Assembly: GCA_903933085.1 (NCBI GenBank)
Contig: CAIZIN010000015.1
Location: forward strand, 1-11,072
Reading direction: 5' to 3'
DNA length: 11,072 nucleotides
DNA from: an uncultured bacterium
GTDB taxonomy: Bacteria > Patescibacteriota > Minisyncoccia > Phycocordibacterales > CAIZIN01
Every line of letters starts with the position of its first letter. The first letter of the stretch is position 1. The translations under genes and the position numbers were made by a program. The notes beneath the pieces are model-generated. The model made no database searches and was not told the DNA's origin. It saw only the letters and a list, made by a program, of their open reading frames with translations. Positions 5,554 through 11,072 of this stretch are shown here, in pieces.

Positions 5554-5871
5554 ATGTTTAAAGTAATAAAATTACCGGTAAATGGAACCCCGGGAACGAT
5601 GCGGGTAGAGCAAACGTGTCGCGTATCAGATGCAGAAGCCCACATTTACAGGCTTGGGTACAGGACAAGTACACACAATGACATAAAACCACAAGATGCG
5701 GCAAACACGCCTCTCATAGCAATTGCTATTGGGTCAAGAGTCCAGCATCCAGAAAGAGCTTATGCTTCACCTGCATATCTCGGATACGATCGAAAGGGAA
5801 AGAAAGTTCATGTCTTAGTCAGCGAAGGTTCACTTCAGCCAGGTACGGTAGTCTTTATGAACACCAAATAA
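5554..5871 (+). CDS. Hypothetical 105-aa protein
   Basis: I do not recognise this protein. It lacks signal peptide and membrane segments. It looks rich in short beta strands, with segments such as TPLIAIAIGSRVQHPERAY (52-70) and GKKVHVLVSEGSLQPGTVVF (82-101), and has a basic overall character. The beginning of the gene is visibly more G+C-rich than its neighbours (it holds ACCGGT and CCCGGG near the 5' end), which may signal transfer or high expression. It is monocistronic: a repeat-rich 278-base region and a candidate promoter lie upstream, and a strong terminator starts 8 bases downstream. The start is the first ATG of the frame, with no SD. Confidence 0.75.
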   Translation: MFKVIKLPVNGTPGTMRVEQTCRVSDAEAHIYRLGYRTSTHNDIKPQDAANTPLIAIAIGSRVQHPERAYASPAYLGYDRKGKKVHVLVSEGSLQPGTVVFMNTK

Positions 5872-5878
5872 TCAGTAT

Positions 5879-5911
5879 ATACTGAATTCCCCCAGGAATT
5901 CAGTATTTTTT
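5879..5911 (+). terminator. Rho-independent terminator of the 105-aa gene
   Basis: A perfect 12-bp stem ATACTGAATTCC/GGAATTCAGTAT with a CCCA loop (5891-5894) is followed by six T residues (5906-5911). Confidence 0.93.
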
Positions 5912-5978
5912 ATATAATTTCAACATTTCTTATTTTCAAATTTTTTGGAAGCTGTTGTTCCAATACTGTTGAAACAAC

Positions 5979-6007
5979 TTGCATTCATCCTATATTTTTG
6001 CTAGTAT
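5979..6007 (+). promoter_or_regulatory. Predicted promoter of secG, nearly leaderless
   Basis: A -35 box TTGCAT (5979-5984), a 17-base spacer and an extended -10 box TGCTAGTAT (5999-6007) end 9 bases before the ATG at 6017. The mRNA leader would be only a few bases long and has no SD. An inverted repeat TTGGAA/TTCCAA (5945-5963) lies just upstream of the -35 box. Confidence 0.5.
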
Positions 6008-6016
6008 TAAATACAA

Positions 6017-6247
6017 ATGAGTATTGCTACTATATTACCTTATATACAAATTGTTATTTCTGTACTTCTTATTGCAGGTGTTCTTTTGCAATATAGCGCG
6101 GCAGGAGTAGGCGGTGCGCTTGGTGGATCAGACAGCTTTGAAGCTGGATATCACACTCGTCGCGGATTTGAAAAATTCCTTTTTAATGCAACTATAGTTC
6201 TTGCAATACTTTTTGCAGCAACATCACTCGTTTCATTCCTTTACTAA
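6017..6247 (+). CDS. secG: Preprotein translocase subunit SecG
   Basis: The 76-residue protein has two transmembrane helices (about 5-25 and 56-75) joined by a glycine-rich loop, QYSAAGVGGALGG (25-37). The loop and the following RRGFEKFLF segment (48-56) are diagnostic for SecG, the small accessory subunit of the SecYEG channel that aids protein export. Length is normal. The substrate-binding protein gene starts about 30 bases downstream on the same strand, so the two are probably co-transcribed. Confidence 0.93.
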   Translation: MSIATILPYIQIVISVLLIAGVLLQYSAAGVGGALGGSDSFEAGYHTRRGFEKFLFNATIVLAILFAATSLVSFLY

Positions 6248-6277
6248 TAATACACAAACTGGCTTCACAAGGCATAT

Positions 6278-8032
6278 TTGTGTCCTATCATTTTATCTAT
6301 CGTGAAAAATAGAATAGCATTTATACGCGAATCAATTCGCAAGGCATTTGCCTCATTTAGTCTAGGTGAAAAATCCGTTTTTAGTCTATTAGTATTAATA
6401 GCTTTAATCACAGCTTTCACCACAATACATAGCGTTAACTCACTCTTTCTTACAGAAATTCCAAAAAAAGGGGGCTCTTTTAGTGAAGGAGTGGTTGGAA
6501 CAATACGTTATATAAATCCAACTTTGGCCTTTTCTGATACAGATAGAGATCTTTCATCTTTAATATATTCAGGCCTCTTAAAAGCAAAACCTGACGGTAC
6601 CTTTACTCCAGATCTAGCTTCAGACTATTCGATTTCAGAAGATGGAAAAACCTATGTATTCAACATAAGGCAAAATGCAGTTTTCCATGATGGATCACCA
6701 GTAACTGCCGATGATATACTTTTTACCGTACAAAAAATACAAGACCCTACTTTAAAAAGCCCAAAACGAGCAAATTGGGATGGAGTAATTGCAGAAAAAA
6801 TCAGTGATAAAATTGTTAAATTCACTCTTAGACAAGCATACGTACCTTTCATAGAAAATACCACCTTAGGAATTTTACCAAAACACATATGGAAAGATGC
6901 GAACGCGGATGAATTTTCATTTAGTCAATTCAACATAGAGCCAGTCGGTTCTGGACCATATAAAGTTTCAAAAGTTTCAAGAAATGCGTCAGGTATTCCA
7001 GAAAGTATTACACTTGAATCTTTTAACCACTATGTATTAGGAACACCTTATATAAACTCAATGAAATTTAACTTCTACCAAAACGAAAAAACCTTGGTTG
7101 ATTCATACTATAAGGGTAATTTTAAATCATTTCACACAACATCTGGAGAAACTGCTTTAGCCTTAGAAAAAAGTGGTTCTAACATCGAAAGGTATCCCCT
7201 TCCACAAGTTTTTGCTATATTCTTCAACCAAAATCATAATCCAATTTTCACGCACAAAGAAGTACGCTTAGCTTTGAGTGCTGTAACAAACAGACAGGAA
7301 ATATTAGATCAAACTCTACATGGTTTCGGGGCAGAGGCCCTAAGCCCTATACCTCAAGGTTTAGCGAAGAGCACATCAATAAACGGAGCTGTGAGTAGAT
7401 CTGGGATCGCTGATGCACAGGCTATACTAGAAAAAGCTGGGTGGAAGAAAAATGCGAGTGGTATATATGAATTAAAATCAAAAACCCTGGCCGGGCAGGC
7501 GAAAACAGAGACACTTACTTTCACAATTTCAACAGGAGACGCTCCTGAATTAAAACAATCAGCTGAGATCATTAAAAAACAATGGGAGACCCTAGGCTCA
7601 ATCGTTGATGTTAAAGTTTTTGAAATGACAGACTTAAATCAAACAGTGATTCGTCCCAGAAAATATGACGCATTGTTCTTTGGAGAAGTGGTTGGGCGTG
7701 AACTCGATCTATATGCCTTTTGGCATTCTTCACAAAGAAACGACCCAGGTTTAAATATTTCAATGTATACAAATGCAAAAGTAGACAAACTAATAGAAGA
7801 TTCACGTGTTATCAATGACTCAGACAAGAGAACTCTTGCATACCAACAAATTGAAAGTGAAATATTAAATGATGTACCGGCAGTATTTATGTATTCACCA
7901 GATTTTATTTATATATTACCAAAAGAAATAAAAGGTTTTTCTGTGGGCAAGATAGTACTTCCGAGCGACAGATTTTCAGATGTTGAAAAATGGTATATAG
8001 AAACAGATCACGTTTGGAATATGTTCAAGTAA
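6278..8032 (+). CDS. Family-5 ABC transporter substrate-binding protein (peptide-type), membrane-anchored
   Basis: From the TTG at 6278 the protein has 584 residues. A transmembrane anchor lies at about 33-58, followed by the extracellular SBP_bac_5 domain. Recognisable segments include GVVGTIRYINPTLAFSDTDR (71-90), SLIYSGL (94-100) and the family motif FHDGSPVTADD (136-146), then ENTTLGILPKH, typical of oligopeptide-binding (OppA/DppA-like) proteins. No lipobox cysteine follows the hydrophobic segment, so anchoring is by the helix itself. The start is uncertain: TTG 6278 has AAGG (6269-6272) 5 bases upstream, and an in-frame GTG at 6302 is an alternative. No permease or ATPase gene is nearby, so it may act alone, with a distant transporter, or as a scavenging or sensing protein. 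Ligand is unknown, with peptides likely from the family. Confidence 0.88.
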   Translation: MCPIILSIVKNRIAFIRESIRKAFASFSLGEKSVFSLLVLIALITAFTTIHSVNSLFLTEIPKKGGSFSEGVVGTIRYINPTLAFSDTDRDLSSLIYSGLLKAKPDGTFTPDLASDYSISEDGKTYVFNIRQNAVFHDGSPVTADDILFTVQKIQDPTLKSPKRANWDGVIAEKISDKIVKFTLRQAYVPFIENTTLGILPKHIWKDANADEFSFSQFNIEPVGSGPYKVSKVSRNASGIPESITLESFNHYVLGTPYINSMKFNFYQNEKTLVDSYYKGNFKSFHTTSGETALALEKSGSNIERYPLPQVFAIFFNQNHNPIFTHKEVRLALSAVTNRQEILDQTLHGFGAEALSPIPQGLAKSTSINGAVSRSGIADAQAILEKAGWKKNASGIYELKSKTLAGQAKTETLTFTISTGDAPELKQSAEIIKKQWETLGSIVDVKVFEMTDLNQTVIRPRKYDALFFGEVVGRELDLYAFWHSSQRNDPGLNISMYTNAKVDKLIEDSRVINDSDKRTLAYQQIESEILNDVPAVFMYSPDFIYILPKEIKGFSVGKIVLPSDRFSDVEKWYIETDHVWNMFK

Positions 8033-8042
8033 ATCAAAAAAA

Positions 8043-8148
8043 CGATAGAAGTTAAAAGTGAAAGTAAAAACTAAAAAATCGAATTCCAAAGTTTTAAATT
8101 CTAACTTTAAATTTTGAGTTTTGGCTTTTGCTTTTTGACTTCTAATCG
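8043..8148. repeat. 106-nt imperfect inverted repeat / long hairpin before RNase J
   Basis: The two halves pair over almost their full length. CGAT (8043-8046) pairs with ATCG (8145-8148), and AGAAGT (8047-8052) with ACTTCT (8138-8143). A stem of A-T, G-C and several G-T pairs follows down to ACT (8070-8072) with AGT (8117-8119). The inner arm AAAGTT (8088-8093) pairs with AACTTT (8103-8108) around a 9-base loop. It begins 10 bases after the substrate-binding protein stop. A T run follows on the minus strand only. Whether it works as RNA structure, processing site or decayed mobile element is unknown. Confidence 0.6.
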
Positions 8149-8210
8149 CCATCAAAAACATTACAAAAAAATTAACAACAAATAATCATCTCATAACGAG
8201 ATTAAAACAA

Positions 8211-10352
8211 ATGACAGATACAAACCAACCAACGACTCAAGGAGGAAACTCAGGAGCTCGACCACAAAACAATAGACAACATCGCACACCCTACCATGCG
8301 CGAATTAACCCTGCGCCAGTAAGACAATTTAATAACCAAACTCGAACACCTTTTAACCCAATGAACAGGAATTCAACGTCAACACACACAACATCCACCC
8401 ACGGAACAACCGGATCTCCCCGCCCTAGCTTCATACAAAGCGTAACTCGACAATCAAGCCTACAGCCAAGCAGAAGTCATATTCAAAACATGAACCAAAC
8501 TACAAGTCAGAATATAAACAGACCACAAAAACCTGTCGTTAGAAATCCAGCTCAAAAAACACAACAGATTCGAAAACCAATGAACTTCCGAGGAGGTCAT
8601 GTGAAGATGCCTACAGCAAGACCAACTCACGGACCAAAACCATTACCTCGAGCCAAAGATAACATCCCTCCAATTGCAGATAATGTAATTCGTATTATAC
8701 CTCTTGGTGGAGTTGAAGAAATTGGCCGAAACATGACAGCTATAGAAACCAAAGACGATATCATTATCATTGATGCAGGTTTTCAATTCAAAGATGATAG
8801 CACTCCAGGTATCGACTATATTATTCCTAATACTCAATACCTTGAAGAAAGACAGAGTAAAATTCGAGGTATACTTATTACCCATGCTCACCTCGATCAT
8901 ATTGGGGGTATTCCTTATGTAATGCCAAGAATTGGTAATCCGACAATGTATACAAGAAATCTTACATCCCTAATGATACAAAAGCGTCAAGCAGAATTTC
9001 CACATCTTGCGCCACTAAATATAAAGATTGTTGAAAAAAACGACACAATAATACTTGGTAGCACAAAAATAAAACTTTTTGGTGTAACTCACACAATCCC
9101 AGATTCAATGGGAATTGCAATTGAAACTCCATGGGGATCAATTGTGACTCCTGGTGACTTTAAACTTGAACATGTAGATGGCGTACCTACGAACAGAGAA
9201 GAAGCTGAGTATGCGATGTTTAATGACCATAAAAGTCTTCTACTTATGGCTGACTCTACGAACATTGAAAATCCAGGCTTTTCAACCCCAGAATCTCTAG
9301 TTCATGAAAATCTTGAAAATATTATTCGAGAAATAAAAGGCCGTTTAATTATCGGTACATTTGCATCTCAGTTCCAGAGAACAATGAAAATTATCCAGAT
9401 AGCTGAAAATCTTGGAAAAAAGATAATCATCGAAGGCCGTTCAATGAAAGAAAATATTGAAATTGCACAAATAGCCGGAATGATCACCATTAAAAAAGAT
9501 ACGATAATTAACGGACAAGATTTAGATCAGTATCCACCAGATCGAATCGTTGTACTAGCCACAGGAGCTCAAGGCGATGAGTTTGCAGCTCTTATGCGCA
9601 TGGCAACAAAAACACATAAATATTTCCGTCTAAATGAAAGAGATACGGTACTATTCTCTTCTTCAATTATCCCAGGTAATGAAAAAGCTGTTGCAAAACT
9701 TAAGGATAATATTGCTAGACAGGGTGCAAAAATAATTCACTATCGAACCTCAGAAGTATTCATTCACTCAACAGGTCACGCAAATCGAGGCGAAATCGAG
9801 TGGTTACATAAAAAAGTTAAAGCAAAATTCTTTATCCCCGTACACGGAAGTCATTACAATATTCGCCTACACGCCGACCTCGCTGAATCAATTGGTATGC
9901 CAAAAGAAAATATCGCAGTTCCAGACGACTGTTCCATTGTAGAAATCACAAATGGAGAAAAAATTTCTATCCGAAAAGAAAAAGCTGGTGATGGTTTAGT
10001 TGCTGTTGACGGTTTCTCTATTGGAAATGTTCAAGAAGCTGTAATCAGAGATAGACAGACTCTTTCAGAAGATGGTATCTTTGTAGTCGTAGCAAGCGTT
10101 AATACAACAACAGGTAAGATCAAAAAATCTCCAGATATTATTTCCAGAGGGTTTGTATATTTACGAGAATCTCAAGACCTGCTTCGCCAGGCTCGATTCA
10201 TTATTAAAAAGACAGTTGAAGATGCTGTACAAGGTCAACATCCAATCGACTTCGATTACGCCAAAGATGAGGTGGCAGATGCTGTGGGTAAATTTTTATT
10301 TCAACAAACTGCCAAAAGACCAATTGTTATTCCTGTTATTTTAGGAGTGTAG
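8211..10352 (+). CDS. rnj: Ribonuclease J with a long disordered basic N-terminal extension
   Basis: The 713-residue protein has a metallo-beta-lactamase domain starting near 158, with the metal motif HAHLDH (225-230) and further ligands H294 (GVTHTIPDS) and D316 (GDF). The beta-CASP domain follows, with GTFASQFQR (382-390), GRSMKEN (409-415), HSTGHANRGE (519-528) and PVHGSHYN (543-550). A C-terminal RNase J domain covers about 560-713. RNase J is an endo- and 5'-3' exoribonuclease for mRNA decay and rRNA/sRNA maturation. Without the extension the length (about 555) equals B. subtilis RNase J1. Residues 4-149 contain no D or E but 22 K/R, and are rich in N, Q, T, S and P, so this part is almost certainly disordered and may bind RNA or partners. 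The start ATG has no clear SD. The gene is probably in the same transcription unit as secG, or has a promoter within the hairpin region. Confidence 0.96.
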   Translation: MTDTNQPTTQGGNSGARPQNNRQHRTPYHARINPAPVRQFNNQTRTPFNPMNRNSTSTHTTSTHGTTGSPRPSFIQSVTRQSSLQPSRSHIQNMNQTTSQNINRPQKPVVRNPAQKTQQIRKPMNFRGGHVKMPTARPTHGPKPLPRAKDNIPPIADNVIRIIPLGGVEEIGRNMTAIETKDDIIIIDAGFQFKDDSTPGIDYIIPNTQYLEERQSKIRGILITHAHLDHIGGIPYVMPRIGNPTMYTRNLTSLMIQKRQAEFPHLAPLNIKIVEKNDTIILGSTKIKLFGVTHTIPDSMGIAIETPWGSIVTPGDFKLEHVDGVPTNREEAEYAMFNDHKSLLLMADSTNIENPGFSTPESLVHENLENIIREIKGRLIIGTFASQFQRTMKIIQIAENLGKKIIIEGRSMKENIEIAQIAGMITIKKDTIINGQDLDQYPPDRIVVLATGAQGDEFAALMRMATKTHKYFRLNERDTVLFSSSIIPGNEKAVAKLKDNIARQGAKIIHYRTSEVFIHSTGHANRGEIEWLHKKVKAKFFIPVHGSHYNIRLHADLAESIGMPKENIAVPDDCSIVEITNGEKISIRKEKAGDGLVAVDGFSIGNVQEAVIRDRQTLSEDGIFVVVASVNTTTGKIKKSPDIISRGFVYLRESQDLLRQARFIIKKTVEDAVQGQHPIDFDYAKDEVADAVGKFLFQQTAKRPIVIPVILGV

Positions 10353-10357
10353 GAGGT

Positions 10358-10432
10358 ATGTATTTTAAACCCCTGCATTCTGTCATCCTTAAAGCAACAA
10401 TAATTAAAGAACTTAATCCCTGTATCGATTAA
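10358..10432 (+). CDS. Possible 24-aa small ORF after RNase J
   Basis: AGGAGG (10351-10356) overlaps the RNase J stop codon and is followed by ATG at 10358. The reading frame encodes 24 residues, MYFKPLHSVILKATIIKELN and four more, before TAA. The SD-to-ATG spacing of 1 base is too short for efficient use, so this may be chance. No similarity is recognised. Confidence 0.2.
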   Translation: MYFKPLHSVILKATIIKELNPCID

Positions 10433-10437
10433 TACAG
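10420..10437. repeat. Small inverted repeat downstream of RNase J
   Basis: CTGTAT (10420-10425) and ATACAG (10432-10437) form a 6-bp stem with a CGATTA loop. No T run follows, so it is not a standard terminator. The rest of the 160-base gap (10353-10512) is AT-rich without a clear promoter. Confidence 0.35.
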
Positions 10438-10512
10438 ATGTATAAAACCTTAATACCTAGATGTACTCAAAAATGAAAGTATGTGGATGATTTGAAATTA
10501 AAAACTATAAAA

Positions 10513-11072
10513 ATGTATACTCCAATTTTAAAATCAAGAAAGGTTAATGTGTTCAGTTATATTTACCTAGTTACCCTTCTTTTGTCATTTCATTCATATT
10601 TTATTACATACATAAACTCTTCATTTCTTCAACAGTTCATAGGGCAGAATAAAGTTGGAATACTGTACGCAGTAGGCGCCATAATAAACATTTTTATTTT
10701 ACTTAAGATTTCTCGAATACTCGAGAAATTTGGAAATTACGTTACCATGCTTTGGGTTTCCAGCTTAGAGATAATGACTCTTGTAATTCTAGCGACAACT
10801 CAAAGTATAGTCCTGGTGATTATTGCTTTTATTCTTCACCAAACAATGAACTCTATTTTACTTTTGAGCTTAGATGAATTTTTGGAAAGTGCGTCAGATG
10901 ATAAGAAGACAGGTTATATCAGAGGAATCTTCAATACGCTCATAAGTGTAACGTCTGTGGTGTCTCCAGTCATAGTCGGATCAATCCTTGCACAAAGTAA
11001 TTATTCTAGTGTATATATCTTTTCTGCTTTATTTCTATTGCCACTAATATTTATTGTTGGTAAAAAATTCAA
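10513..11072 (+). CDS. MFS transporter, N-terminal part (runs off the right edge)
   Basis: This frame is open to the end of the window and gives at least 186 residues. It has about six hydrophobic segments (roughly 14-32, 47-66, 77-97, 98-118, 140-160 and 166-183). The loop after the second helix, KISRILEKFGNY, sits where MFS proteins carry motif A. The cytoplasmic loop DEFLESASDDKKTGYIRG (121-138) resembles, from memory, small MFS proteins common in Patescibacteria. The substrate cannot be told. Two starts are possible: ATG at 10513 without an SD, or the in-frame GTG at 10549, which has AAAGG 5 bases upstream and lies at the first membrane helix. The C-terminal half is outside the window. 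Confidence 0.75.
   Translation, partial: MYTPILKSRKVNVFSYIYLVTLLLSFHSYFITYINSSFLQQFIGQNKVGILYAVGAIINIFILLKISRILEKFGNYVTMLWVSSLEIMTLVILATTQSIVLVIIAFILHQTMNSILLLSLDEFLESASDDKKTGYIRGIFNTLISVTSVVSPVIVGSILAQSNYSSVYIFSALFLLPLIFIVGKKF

Noticed and set aside
5968..5978. GTTG-AAA-CAAC mini-palindrome upstream of secG
   Set aside because: A 4-bp stem with a 3-base loop is expected by chance in AT-rich DNA.
7354..7827. Minus-strand open frames inside the substrate-binding protein gene
   Set aside because: They are shadows of a clearly coding plus-strand gene and have no independent signals.
8643..8900. Minus-strand 85-codon frame inside RNase J
   Set aside because: It lies opposite the conserved metallo-beta-lactamase region, so the plus-strand reading is certain.
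1..11072. CRISPR array, tRNA or rRNA genes
   Set aside because: No regularly spaced repeats, cloverleaf with a TTCGAAT-type arm, or conserved rRNA segments were seen on either strand.

Overview
The window is AT-rich bacterial DNA with short intergenic gaps. It probably comes from a Candidate Phyla Radiation (Patescibacteria, Parcubacteria-like) genome. The case for this is the combination of genes: a lemA/htpX cluster, a secG gene followed by a lone membrane-anchored family-5 substrate-binding protein, an RNase J with a long disordered N-terminus, a small MFS protein, and starts that mostly lack Shine-Dalgarno sequences. This placement rests on gene style and recall, not on a phylogenetic marker. 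TGA acts as a stop (after the dGTPase-like gene, directly before a terminator), which argues against the Gracilibacteria/Absconditabacteria code.

Left part (1-2160). A fragment of a minus-strand gene, possibly a transposase, runs off the left edge. It is divergent from a plus-strand HD-domain dGTPase-like dNTP hydrolase that has its own promoter and a strong cUUCGg terminator. Next comes a small minus-strand unit encoding an 80-residue protein with three membrane segments, complete with promoter, SD and terminator. Its promoter lies back to back with the promoter of a plus-strand Nudix hydrolase closely resembling the 8-oxo-dGTPase MTH1. Two nucleotide-pool enzymes therefore lie within 2 kb.

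Middle part (2157-5275, minus strand). One promoter with a perfect extended -10 box precedes six closely spaced genes: lemA, a 76-aa unknown, a 96-aa unknown, htpX, a DUF5680 protein and a pgsA-like CDP-alcohol phosphatidyltransferase. This looks like an envelope quality-control and phospholipid operon. Its last gene overlaps the Nudix gene tail to tail by 4 bases.

Right part (5276-11072, plus strand). A 278-base intergenic region rich in inverted and direct repeats precedes an orphan 105-aa gene with a strong terminator. Then come secG (nearly leaderless), the substrate-binding protein, a 106-nt imperfect hairpin, RNase J, a repeat-containing gap with a possible 24-codon ORF, and the N-terminal part of an MFS transporter that runs off the right edge.

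No tRNA, rRNA, CRISPR array or complete insertion sequence was seen. The least explained items are the two small proteins between lemA and htpX, the 80-aa membrane protein, the orphan 105-aa gene with its structured leader, the long hairpin before RNase J, and the acid-free RNase J extension.
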